In this document: in pieces, positions 1-7,201 of the stretch
Numbering within the stretch: position 1 is the first letter of the stretch
Layout: every line of letters starts with the position of its first letter
Source of the DNA: Clostridium sp. CAG:793
Lineage (GTDB): Bacteria > Bacillota > Clostridia > TANB77 > CAG-508
DNA length: 25,649 nt
NCBI GenBank assembly: GCA_000433915.1
Contig: HF993626.1
Coordinates: 760 to 26,408 of the forward strand
Reading direction: 5' to 3'
Program-made: the position numbers and the translations under genes
The notes under the pieces: model-generated
Databases searched by the model: none
What the model was told of the DNA's origin: nothing
Seen by the model: the letters and a program-made list of their open reading frames with translations, nothing else

Positions 1-229
1 AAAGATCCGACCAATGAGGCCTTAGGTCTCATGGTCGGTGAATATAAATTTAACTGGATAATATAAACGAGATTATATGGAAAAGATGCCTGTATAATTT
101 TATATCTTTTCAAATATAAAGTACATAAAAAATAAGGAACAATCTCCTCAGGATTTCCCTCACAATCTATCAACAATGAAAAGTTTCAATTGACCTGACC
201 TAAAAATAAAATTAAAATAGGGCAGGCAT
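1..229 (+). ncRNA. Candidate structured RNA (class unknown), possibly cut by the window start
   Basis: This gene-free stretch contains several strong stem-loops in a row. Bases 7-38 form a 14-bp stem with one bulged A and a TTA loop. Bases 80-111 form an 8-bp perfect stem (GAAAAGAT/ATCTTTTC). Bases 194-226 form CCTG-A-CCTA/TAGG-G-CAGG with a single A.G mismatch. In addition ATGCCTG (86-92) is perfectly complementary to CAGGCAT (223-229), a possible pseudoknot or alternative pairing. The C-rich run around 144-162 is unusual for an AT-rich intergenic region. No stem is followed by a T run, so these are not ordinary terminators. I cannot name the class; Clostridia carry several large structured RNAs, and raiA-type RNA is one to test. 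A chance assembly of hairpins or an upstream gene's 3' region remains possible. Confidence 0.35.
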
Positions 230-230
230 A

Positions 231-259
231 TTGCAATTTTTAGGAACATACTATATAAT
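231..259 (+). promoter_or_regulatory. Sigma-A-like promoter of the SDF symporter
   Basis: TTGCAA (231-236) and TATAAT (254-259) are separated by 17 bp, placing the transcription start near 266 and giving a leader of about 60 nt before the ATG at 327. A second overlapping TATAAT sits at 259-264. Confidence 0.6.
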
Positions 260-274
260 ATAATAGAAATTCTA

Positions 275-292
275 AGAATATAATTATATTCT
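275..292. promoter_or_regulatory. Perfect 18-bp palindrome, operator-like
   Basis: AGAATATAATTATATTCT is a perfect 18-bp palindrome lying about 10 bp after the predicted transcription start of the symporter gene. That position suits a repressor that blocks early elongation. The AT-rich background makes palindromes more likely by chance, and I do not recognise the regulator. Confidence 0.4.
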
Positions 293-326
293 AGTTGCCA
301 CTTTAAATAAAAGAGGTAGTATTAAT

Positions 327-1616
327 ATGAAAAAATTTTTATCAAATTACAAATCAACGATAATTCTTTTAGTTGCTATTATCGTTGGATCACTTGTGGG
401 AATTATATTCCAAGAAAAAGCAACTGTTTTGCAACCATTTGGAGACGTATTTGTCAATCTATTATTAGTAGTTGTTGTACCACTTATATTTTTAAATGTA
501 ACAACATCTATTGCTAAAATGCAAAGTCCTAAAAGAATAGGAAAAATTATGGTAACTATTATAGGGGTGTTTGTAGTAACATCTTTAATAGCAGTTATGG
601 TTGGATTTTTTAGTACATATTTTGTTAAACTAGTAAATCCAGAAGATGGAGAAAAAATAAAAGCATCATTAACTTCAGAAGAAGAAGCAGCTGAGTCGAC
701 AGATGATATGACAATAGCTGAAAGAACAGTAAAATTATTAACTGTAAATGATTTTTCAAAATTATTGTCAAAAGACAATATTATAGCTTTATTAATATTC
801 TCGATACTTTGTGGAATTGCTTGTAATATGGCTGGAGAAAAATCAAAGGCATTTGTTGACTTTTTAATATCAGCAAATGAAGTTATGCAAAAGATTATAC
901 AGATAATAATGTATTATGCTCCTATTGGATTAGGTTGCTATTTTGCAGCATTAATTGGAAGCTTTGGAGCATCAATCGCAGTAGGATATTTAAAGACATT
1001 TGTAGTATATACAATTGTTTCAATAATCTTCTATTTTGTAATGTATACTTTGTATGCTTTCATAGCTGGAGGAAAAGAAGGAATAAAAAGATTTTGGAAG
1101 AATGCTATAGCACCAACATTAACATCATTAGGAACATGTTCTAGTGCAGCATCAATACCAGTAAACATAGAAAGTTCAAAGAAAATCGGAGTATCTGATG
1201 ACATTGCAGAAACAACAGTTCCAATGGGATCAAGTTTCCATAAAGATGGATCAATAATAGGATCTATGTTTAAGATAATGTTCTTAGTATGTTTATTTGG
1301 AACGCAAATAAATACACCAGGAGCAGTAGCTCAAGTGTTAGGTGTTGCATTGCTTGCAAATTTATTAATTACAGGCGTACCAATTGGTGGTGGAACAATA
1401 TCAGAAATGTTGATTATCACAATGATGGGATATCCAGTTGCAGCACTTCCAATATTAACAATGATAGCAACAATAATAGATGCACCAGCAACAATGTTAA
1501 ATGTTGTTGGAGATACAGTATCTTCAATGTTGGTAGCAAGAATAGTTGACGGAAAAGATTGGATAAAAGGTAAAACTAAAAAAAGAGATAAACAAAAATT
1601 ATTAATTGAAAAATAA
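327..1616 (+). CDS. Dicarboxylate/amino acid:cation symporter (SDF family)
   Basis: This is a 429-residue polytopic membrane protein of the glutamate transporter fold (SDF, PF00375), a cation-driven uptake carrier. The serine-rich re-entrant loop is seen as SSAASIP (272-278), the TM7 signature as HKDGS (305-309, in place of NMDGT), and TM8 as NVVGD (392-396). Aligning TM8 to archaeal GltPh by these motifs, the ligand aspartates and asparagine match D385, N392 and D396. The arginine that binds the side-chain carboxylate of aspartate/glutamate (GltPh R397) is alanine A388. This suggests a neutral substrate such as serine, threonine or alanine; that is inference. The start follows AAGAGGT 8-14 bases upstream. 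The gene is monocistronic, with its own promoter and a terminator. Confidence 0.9.
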   Translation: MKKFLSNYKSTIILLVAIIVGSLVGIIFQEKATVLQPFGDVFVNLLLVVVVPLIFLNVTTSIAKMQSPKRIGKIMVTIIGVFVVTSLIAVMVGFFSTYFVKLVNPEDGEKIKASLTSEEEAAESTDDMTIAERTVKLLTVNDFSKLLSKDNIIALLIFSILCGIACNMAGEKSKAFVDFLISANEVMQKIIQIIMYYAPIGLGCYFAALIGSFGASIAVGYLKTFVVYTIVSIIFYFVMYTLYAFIAGGKEGIKRFWKNAIAPTLTSLGTCSSAASIPVNIESSKKIGVSDDIAETTVPMGSSFHKDGSIIGSMFKIMFLVCLFGTQINTPGAVAQVLGVALLANLLITGVPIGGGTISEMLIITMMGYPVAALPILTMIATIIDAPATMLNVVGDTVSSMLVARIVDGKDWIKGKTKKRDKQKLLIEK

Positions 1617-1638
1617 ATTTAAATAAATGGAATGCAAA

Positions 1639-1703
1639 ACAAAAAATCTTTAAGTGAAGCTTTAGAAATAAAATCTAATGCGATGGACTTAAAGATTTTT
1701 TTT
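1639..1703. terminator. Bidirectional terminator between convergent genes
   Basis: AAAATCTTTAAGT (1643-1655) pairs perfectly with ACTTAAAGATTTT (1687-1699), with an inner TTAGA/TCTAA stem in the loop. A T run follows on the plus strand (1692-1703 region), and an A run at 1641-1646 gives T residues on the minus strand. It serves both the symporter and the thioesterase genes. Confidence 0.75.
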
Positions 1704-1704
1704 A

Positions 1705-2448
1705 TTAATATAATTTTACAATCGAATGAACAATACTTCCATCCAAACTTTTAATAACAATTATGTAAGAATCATTTTCTTTGTACAAATATGATTTTAT
1801 AGTGTCCCCATACTTAATCTCTTTTTTATATACAATTTCAACATTATTAAGTTCAGGTCCATCATAGACATCAAGAGGAAGAAGCTCATAAGCAATATTC
1901 AAATAATTTAAATTATGAACATGTTTATTTAAATCAAGGTCAAATCTGCGTATTTTGTAAGTATCAGATGCAATAGGTTCAGACTCTGGAGCTTTAAGCT
2001 TAGGTAAATCATTGCAATTAAATACAGATTCAGAATTAAAGCCTTGATAAATTTCTTCAAGATTATCTGGAAGCCTAGCAATTCTACCCGTAGAAAAATC
2101 AAACAAACACCATTTTGATGATGCGATTGCAAGTAAATTGCCATCTTTATCAAGCATTTTGAAATCTCTAAGAACATATATTTTATTTGCAAAATGTCCC
2201 CATGTTTTTAATGTGACTATTTCATCAGCATAAGGTCTCCTAAAAACTTGAAGTTTCCAATTAAGTATAATCCAAGTTTTATGTTCTGGTGCTAGATTAG
2301 CAAAAGAATAATGGCAATATCCAGAGTGAGCGCCTGCTAGATTTTCCATCATTGATAGGAAACTTTTATTAGTTAAAGTTTCATGGATTCCAGTTTGAGA
2401 AAAACTTGTTCTATATGTTTCTTCAAAAATACTATTTTCTAATTTCAT
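1705..2448 (-). CDS. Acyl-ACP thioesterase
   Basis: This 247-residue protein matches the bacterial acyl-ACP thioesterase family (PF01643), two hot-dog domains in tandem, which release free fatty acids from acyl carrier protein in the cytoplasm. The N-terminal hot-dog includes the GAHSGYCHYSF region and the W-rich strand at about residues 54-60. The C-terminal hot-dog carries the conserved DLDLNKHVHNLNYLN stretch, whose D/N/H residues correspond to the catalytic region of plant FatA/FatB-type enzymes. I chose the ATG at 2448 because AAAGGG lies at the right distance upstream. A TTG five codons earlier would overlap that ribosome binding site. It is convergent with the symporter and divergent from the radical SAM gene. 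Substrate chain length cannot be read from the sequence. Confidence 0.88.
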   Translation of the reverse strand: MKLENSIFEETYRTSFSQTGIHETLTNKSFLSMMENLAGAHSGYCHYSFANLAPEHKTWIILNWKLQVFRRPYADEIVTLKTWGHFANKIYVLRDFKMLDKDGNLLAIASSKWCLFDFSTGRIARLPDNLEEIYQGFNSESVFNCNDLPKLKAPESEPIASDTYKIRRFDLDLNKHVHNLNYLNIAYELLPLDVYDGPELNNVEIVYKKEIKYGDTIKSYLYKENDSYIIVIKSLDGSIVHSIVKLY

Positions 2449-2503
2449 AATTATCCCTTTCAAAGTCTTGCAATATGCAGGACTAATGTATTAACTTCGA
2501 CAT

Positions 2504-2536
2504 ATTATAGCATAAAAGGACAAATTGTGCTATAAT
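2504..2536. promoter_or_regulatory. Divergent extended -10 promoters forming an inverted repeat
   Basis: TGCTATAAT (2528-2536) on the plus strand and the same nine bases on the minus strand (2512-2504) form a perfect inverted repeat and are each an extended -10 (TGnTATAAT). They point outwards to the radical SAM gene and the thioesterase gene. Neither has a convincing -35 box, as expected for extended -10 promoters. Each -35 region overlaps the other promoter's -10, so the two may compete for RNA polymerase. Confidence 0.55.
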
Positions 2537-2573
2537 AATTAAATAAAAATGAAAAAAATTTGTTGGAGATAGA

Positions 2574-3485
2574 ATGAAAGAAATAATAAAAGAAAAATTA
2601 GAAGCATGTAATGTGTGTCCGAGAAATTGCAATGTGGACCGAGCTAATGGAAAAATAGGATATTGTAAATGTAATGATAAGGTAAAGGTTGCATTAGTGT
2701 CAACTCATGATTTTGAAGAGCCTTGCATAAGTAAAATAAATGGTTCAGGAACTATATTTTTTAGTAATTGTAATTTGAACTGTATGTTTTGTCAGAACTA
2801 TGAAATAAGTCAGCTAGGTAAAGGAAGAGAAATAACAATTGATAGACTTGCTGAGATATTTGTTGAACAACAGAGAAGGGGAGTAAACAACATAAATTTA
2901 GTAACACCAACAATGTATGCGTATCAGATAATAGAGGCAATAAAAATAGCAAGAAATAAAGGACTTAATATACCTGTAATATATAATTCTAATGGATACG
3001 AAAGTGTACAGACAATAAAAGATTTGAATGGATATATAGATGTATATTTGCCTGATTTTAAGTATTATTCAGATGAGATTGCAATAAAATACTCTAAAGC
3101 ACCTCATTATAAAGAAATAGCTTCAAAAGCTATTAAAGAAATGTATAATCAAGTAGGACCAGCTCAGTTCGATGAAAATGGAATTATAAAAAAAGGTGTG
3201 ATAATAAGGCATTTGATATTACCTAATCATGTTCAAAACTCCAAGAACATACTAAAATGGATAAAAGAAAATATGCCACAAGATGTTTATGTTAGTGTAA
3301 TGGCTCAATATTTTCCGACATATAAAGCAAAGGAAGATGATTTATTAAATAGAAAAATTACTATAAGAGAATATAGGGCAGTTGAAAATTATTTATACAG
3401 TTTGGAGTTAGAAAATGGCTATATGCAAGACTTAGGAAAACATGAAGAAGAGTATGTTCCTGAGTTTGACTTTAGAAATGTGTAA
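2574..3485 (+). CDS. Radical SAM protein, PflX-type (pyruvate formate-lyase activase-like)
   Basis: This 303-residue protein belongs to the radical SAM superfamily, close to the uncharacterised PflX group (COG1313) related to pyruvate formate-lyase activating enzymes. The cluster-binding motif CxxxCxxC is CNLNCMFC (C66, C70, C73), followed by QNYEIS, a signature of this group. An N-terminal cysteine set (C12, C15, C19, C31, C33) resembles an extra metal or cluster site seen in these proteins. It would bind a 4Fe-4S cluster and SAM and generate a 5'-deoxyadenosyl radical; the target is unknown. No glycyl radical enzyme or other PflX partner is adjacent, so context does not reveal the substrate. 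The ATG is preceded by TTGGAGA. Confidence 0.85.
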   Translation: MKEIIKEKLEACNVCPRNCNVDRANGKIGYCKCNDKVKVALVSTHDFEEPCISKINGSGTIFFSNCNLNCMFCQNYEISQLGKGREITIDRLAEIFVEQQRRGVNNINLVTPTMYAYQIIEAIKIARNKGLNIPVIYNSNGYESVQTIKDLNGYIDVYLPDFKYYSDEIAIKYSKAPHYKEIASKAIKEMYNQVGPAQFDENGIIKKGVIIRHLILPNHVQNSKNILKWIKENMPQDVYVSVMAQYFPTYKAKEDDLLNRKITIREYRAVENYLYSLELENGYMQDLGKHEEEYVPEFDFRNV

Positions 3486-3545
3486 AATTTTAATAATGTA
3501 AATAAATTGTAACAAAAATGTAATACAAAAAATGAATAAACACTA

Positions 3546-3584
3546 TTGCTAAATAAGAATTTATGTAGTATAGTAGAACTATAC
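3546..3584 (+). promoter_or_regulatory. Promoter with a dyad overlapping the -10 box
   Basis: TTGCTA (3546-3551), a 17-bp spacer and TATAGT (3569-3574) form a sigma-A-like promoter for the 82-residue protein. The perfect inverted repeat GTATAGT-AGA-ACTATAC (3568-3584) covers the -10 box, a typical place for a repressor operator. Confidence 0.5.
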
Positions 3585-3617
3585 AATTACTGGATTAGAA
3601 ACAAAGGAGGAATAATT

Positions 3618-3866
3618 ATGGAAGAAAATGAATCAAAAGTATACTCAAAAGTTCCAGCCAAATTAAGCCCTTGGACAAATTTTAAAAACTTCTTATTTCA
3701 AGATATAGTTTTAGAATTAACTCCATACCAAAAGAAAGTATTCAAAGAGGTACATGATTTTTGGAATCAAGAAATATATTTTGATAATGGATTTCATCTA
3801 AGACCACAACAAGAAGCTCAATTTGTTACAGAAGGTGTTGAGCCAGAAATTAAAGTTAGCTTATAA
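3618..3866 (+). CDS. Small protein of unknown function (82 aa)
   Basis: I do not recognise this protein. It is a soluble, aromatic-rich 82-residue product with no signal peptide, membrane segment or cysteine motif. The middle contains LTPYQKKVFKEVHDFWNQE, likely helical, and the end is acidic. The ATG at 3618 follows an excellent AAAGGAGG. An upstream in-frame TTG at 3546 is rejected because it coincides with the promoter -35 box. The gene has its own promoter and a strong terminator, so it is a single-gene transcript placed just before the glycolysis cluster. The good ribosome binding site and bracketing signals make it very likely a real gene. Confidence 0.75.
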   Translation: MEENESKVYSKVPAKLSPWTNFKNFLFQDIVLELTPYQKKVFKEVHDFWNQEIYFDNGFHLRPQQEAQFVTEGVEPEIKVSL

Positions 3867-3873
3867 TAAATTC

Positions 3874-3907
3874 AGCCAAAAGGGGTAACCTTTTTGGTTG
3901 TTTTTTT
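3874..3907 (+). terminator. Rho-independent terminator
   Basis: AGCCAAAAGG pairs with CCTTTTTGGTT around the loop GGTAA and is followed by a run of seven T (3901-3907). It ends the 82-residue gene before the gap promoter. Confidence 0.85.
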
Positions 3908-3946
3908 ATTGTTTTGTATTAATTAGAAAAAAATAGGAAATAATAC

Positions 3947-3975
3947 TTGAAAACTGAAAATGTTTGTAATACAAT
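3947..3975 (+). promoter_or_regulatory. Promoter of the gap-pgk-tpiA-gpmI cluster
   Basis: TTGAAA (3947-3952) and TACAAT (3970-3975) lie 17 bp apart, giving a start near 3982 and a leader of about 38 nt. No CggR-type regulator gene is present upstream in this window. Confidence 0.65.
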
Positions 3976-4019
3976 AAATATGCCGATATAGGCAGTATAT
4001 AATAAGGAGGATTTTAATT

Positions 4020-5033
4020 ATGTCAATTAAAATAGGAATCAACGGATTTGGAAGAATCGGAAAGCTTGCTTTTCAAGCAGCATTAGAAAAAGGAGATGTT
4101 GAGGTAGTAGCAATAAATGATCCATTTATAATGGCAGATTATATGGCATACATGACTAAATTTGATTCTATTCATGGAAGATTTAATGGAGATATCCATG
4201 GAGAAGATGGAAGATTATTTGTAAATGGAAAAGAAATAAAAGTATATAATGAAATGGATCCACATAATGTTCCTTGGGGACAAGACGGAGTTGATTATGT
4301 ATTAGAGTGCTCTGGAGTATTCACAACAATGGAAAAAGCACAAGCACATTTAGATGCAGGAGCTAAAAAAGTAGTTATAAGTGCTCCTTCAAAAGATGCT
4401 CCAATGTTTGTAATGGGAGTTAACAATGAAACTTATGATTCATCAATGAACATTGTATCAAATGCATCTTGTACAACAAACTGTTTAGCACCTTTAGCTA
4501 AAGTTATTAATGATAAATATGGAATTAAAGAAGGATTAATGACAACTGTTCACTCAACAACAGCAACACAAAAGACTGTTGATGGTGCTTCAAAGAAAGA
4601 TTGGAGAGGTGGACGTGCAGCTGCATATAATATTATTCCATCATCAACTGGTGCAGCAAAAGCTGTTGGAAAAGTAATTCCATCATTAAATGGAAAATTG
4701 ACAGGAATGTCAATGAGAGTTCCAACAATAGATGTATCTGTAGTTGATTTAACATGTAATTTAGAAACACCAACTACTTATGAAGATATTTGCAAAACAG
4801 TAAAAGAAGCTGCAGAAGGTTCTATGAAAGGAATTATTGAATATACAGAAGATCCTGTTGTATCATCAGATTTCATTAGTGATACACATACATCAATATT
4901 TGATGCAAAAGCAGGAATAATGTTAACAGACACATTTGTTAAATTGATTGCTTGGTATGATAACGAATGGGGATATGCTCATAAATTAGTTGACTTAGCT
5001 TGCTATATGGCAGGAAAAGATGGAAATATGTAA
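4020..5033 (+). CDS. gap: Glyceraldehyde-3-phosphate dehydrogenase (type I)
   Basis: This 337-residue enzyme oxidises and phosphorylates glyceraldehyde-3-phosphate to 1,3-bisphosphoglycerate with NAD+ in the cytoplasm. The Rossmann motif INGFGRIG is at residues 7-14, and the catalytic cysteine C151 lies in SNASCTTNC with its partner H178. D34 in AINDPF favours NAD over NADP. The length is normal for the family. It is the first gene of the glycolytic cluster, with its own promoter and a GGAGG site ending 9 bases before the ATG. A terminator-like hairpin after it may give gap mRNA in excess over the downstream genes. Confidence 0.98.
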   Translation: MSIKIGINGFGRIGKLAFQAALEKGDVEVVAINDPFIMADYMAYMTKFDSIHGRFNGDIHGEDGRLFVNGKEIKVYNEMDPHNVPWGQDGVDYVLECSGVFTTMEKAQAHLDAGAKKVVISAPSKDAPMFVMGVNNETYDSSMNIVSNASCTTNCLAPLAKVINDKYGIKEGLMTTVHSTTATQKTVDGASKKDWRGGRAAAYNIIPSSTGAAKAVGKVIPSLNGKLTGMSMRVPTIDVSVVDLTCNLETPTTYEDICKTVKEAAEGSMKGIIEYTEDPVVSSDFISDTHTSIFDAKAGIMLTDTFVKLIAWYDNEWGYAHKLVDLACYMAGKDGNM

Positions 5034-5044
5034 TTTTTATAATT

Positions 5045-5091
5045 GTGCATATCTAATAAAGTGAGGAGCTTTATGCGATATGCACTTTTTA
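5045..5091 (+). terminator. Intra-operon stem-loop with T run between gap and pgk
   Basis: GTGCATATC (5045-5053) pairs with GATATGCAC (5077-5085), with a second inner stem ATAAAG/CTTTAT, followed directly by TTTTT (5086-5090). It looks like a partial terminator, or a 3'-end protector made by RNA processing, separating gap from pgk. Confidence 0.65.
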
Positions 5092-5126
5092 TATAATATA
5101 GGTAGCGCAAAGCGTAAGGAGGAAAA

Positions 5127-6317
5127 ATGAATAAAGTTACTGTAAAAGATTTAGACGTAAATGGAAAGAAAGTATTATTGAGATGTGATTTTAATGTTCC
5201 ACTAGATGAGAACTTGAATATAACAGATAAAACAAGAATTGTAGCTGCATTACCAACAATAAAATATTTATTAGATAATAATGCAAAAGTTATATTATGT
5301 TCACATTTAGGAAGACCAAAGGGAGAAGTAAAACCAGAATTTTCTCTTGCACCAGTTGCTAAAGAACTTTCAAATGAATTGGGAAAAGAAGTAAAATTAG
5401 CTAAAGATGTTACTGGAACATCTGCACATGAATTAACTGAAAATATGCAAAATGGAGAAATAGTTTTACTTGAAAATGTTAGATTTGATCCAAGAGAAGA
5501 AAAAAATGATGAAAGCTTGAGCAAAGAATTTGCGTCACTTGCAGATTTATATGTAAATGATGCTTTTGGTACATGTCATAGAGCTCATTCTTCAACAGCA
5601 GGAGTAGCAGCATTTTTACCTTCTGCATGTGGATTCTTAATTGAAAAAGAACTAAAGGTTTTAGGAGATGCACTTAACAATCCTAAGAGACCATTTGTAG
5701 CTATTTTGGGTGGAAAGAAAGTATCTGATAAAATTGGAGTAATAGATAGTTTACTAGATAAAGTAGATACATTATTAATTGGTGGAGGAATGGCATATAC
5801 ATTCTTTAAAGCACAAGGATATAATGTAGGAAACTCAATTTGTGAATTAGATAAATTAGATTTAGCAAGAAGTTTAATGGAAAAAGCAAAAAATAAAGGT
5901 GTAAAAATGCTATTACCAGTTGACAATAAATTAGGTAAAGAATTTAAACCAGATACAGAAAGCATGGTTGCTAAATATACAGAAATTCCAGACGGATGGG
6001 AAGGATTTGATATTGGCCCTGAAACAATAAAAATTTATGAAAACGAATTACAAAGTGCTAAGACCGTATTATGGAATGGACCAGTTGGATTATTTGAATT
6101 TGACCAATTTGCAATTGGAACAAATGCTATAGCTAATTGTTTAGCAAATTTAGATGATTGCACAACAATAATTGGTGGTGGAGATTCAGCAGCAGCAGTT
6201 ACAAAGGCAGGATTAGCTGATAAAATGACTCATATTTCAACAGGTGGAGGAGCTTCACTAGAATTTATTGAAGGAAAGAAACTTCCTGGAATTGAATGTA
6301 TACCAGATAAACAATAA
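5127..6317 (+). CDS. pgk: Phosphoglycerate kinase
   Basis: This 396-residue enzyme transfers phosphate from 1,3-bisphosphoglycerate to ADP, the first ATP-forming step of glycolysis. The N-terminal substrate motif is RCDFNVPL (residues 19-26; most family members have RVDFNVP), followed by SHLGRP, the nucleotide site GPETIKIYENEL, NGPVGLFEF and the C-terminal GGGDSAAAV. The length is normal. AAGGAGG lies 5 bases before the ATG. It lies 93 bp after gap and 111 bp before tpiA, each gap holding a stem-loop, so transcripts of the cluster are probably cut or partly terminated between genes. Confidence 0.98.
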   Translation: MNKVTVKDLDVNGKKVLLRCDFNVPLDENLNITDKTRIVAALPTIKYLLDNNAKVILCSHLGRPKGEVKPEFSLAPVAKELSNELGKEVKLAKDVTGTSAHELTENMQNGEIVLLENVRFDPREEKNDESLSKEFASLADLYVNDAFGTCHRAHSSTAGVAAFLPSACGFLIEKELKVLGDALNNPKRPFVAILGGKKVSDKIGVIDSLLDKVDTLLIGGGMAYTFFKAQGYNVGNSICELDKLDLARSLMEKAKNKGVKMLLPVDNKLGKEFKPDTESMVAKYTEIPDGWEGFDIGPETIKIYENELQSAKTVLWNGPVGLFEFDQFAIGTNAIANCLANLDDCTTIIGGGDSAAAVTKAGLADKMTHISTGGGASLEFIEGKKLPGIECIPDKQ

Positions 6318-6325
6318 ATTTAATT

Positions 6326-6368
6326 TGAAAATTGCAGGTTGAAAAAATTTTTTTCAGCCCAATTTTCA
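6326..6368 (+). other. Long stem-loop between pgk and tpiA
   Basis: TGAAAATTG (6326-6334) pairs with CAATTTTCA (6360-6368), and inside it TTGAAAAAA pairs with TTTTTTTCAG, separated by a small internal loop. No T run follows the outer stem, so an RNA-processing or stability element is more likely than a full terminator. Confidence 0.5.
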
Positions 6369-6428
6369 TGTAAAAAAGGTTTATAGATTAATTCCTTAAA
6401 ATCTAAATATATATAATAAGGAAAAGAT

Positions 6429-7172
6429 ATGAGAAGAAAAGTAATTGCGGGAAACTGGAAAATGAATGTATTACCAGGAGAAGCCTTAGAATTTGTAAAT
6501 AATTTAGCTCCAATTGTTAAAGATACGAAAAACGAAGTTATAATATGTGTGCCTTTTACAGATTTATTTTATACTCTTTTGGCTGTGCAGGAAACTAATA
6601 TACATGTAGGAGCACAGAATATGCACTGGAAGGAAAGTGGAGCATACACAGGAGAGATTTCTCCAGATATGTTAAAATGTATAAATGTAGAATATGTAAT
6701 AATTGGACACTCAGAAAGAAGACAATACTTTAATGAAACTGATGAAACAGTAAATTTAAAAGTAAAATCAGCATTAGAACATGGATTAAAACCAATAGTT
6801 TGTGTTGGTGAAAGCTTAGAGCAAAAAGAAGCAGGAAATACGGAGGAAATAATTACATCTCAGGTAGCAAAAGCCTTAGAGGGCTTGACATTAGACGATT
6901 TAAGTAATACAATAATAGCGTATGAACCTATCTGGGCAATTGGAACTGGAAAAACAGCAACTGCTGAAGATGCAAACAACAGTATTAAAGCTATAAGAAA
7001 TAAAATAAAAGAACTATTTAATACTGATGATGTTACAATTCTATATGGCGGAAGTGTAAAACCAGAAAATGCGAAAGAACTATTTTCAATGTCTGATATA
7101 GATGGGGGATTAGTTGGAGGCGCAAGCATTAAAGCTGAGACCTTTGGCAAAATTGTAAACTTTGATAAATAA
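6429..7172 (+). CDS. tpiA: Triose-phosphate isomerase
   Basis: This 247-residue TIM-barrel enzyme interconverts dihydroxyacetone phosphate and glyceraldehyde-3-phosphate. The catalytic residues are visible: K11 in AGNWKMN, H94 in IIGHSERR, and E166 in AYEPIWAIGTGKTAT, which also starts the phosphate-gripping loop. The C-terminal phosphate site is YGGSVKPEN and GGLVGGAS. The length is normal. A short AAGGA site precedes the ATG. It is followed 29 bp later by gpmI, the usual clostridial order. Confidence 0.98.
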   Translation: MRRKVIAGNWKMNVLPGEALEFVNNLAPIVKDTKNEVIICVPFTDLFYTLLAVQETNIHVGAQNMHWKESGAYTGEISPDMLKCINVEYVIIGHSERRQYFNETDETVNLKVKSALEHGLKPIVCVGESLEQKEAGNTEEIITSQVAKALEGLTLDDLSNTIIAYEPIWAIGTGKTATAEDANNSIKAIRNKIKELFNTDDVTILYGGSVKPENAKELFSMSDIDGGLVGGASIKAETFGKIVNFDK

Positions 7173-7201
7173 GTTTAAACAGAAAAGAAGGATGGTAGAA
7201 A

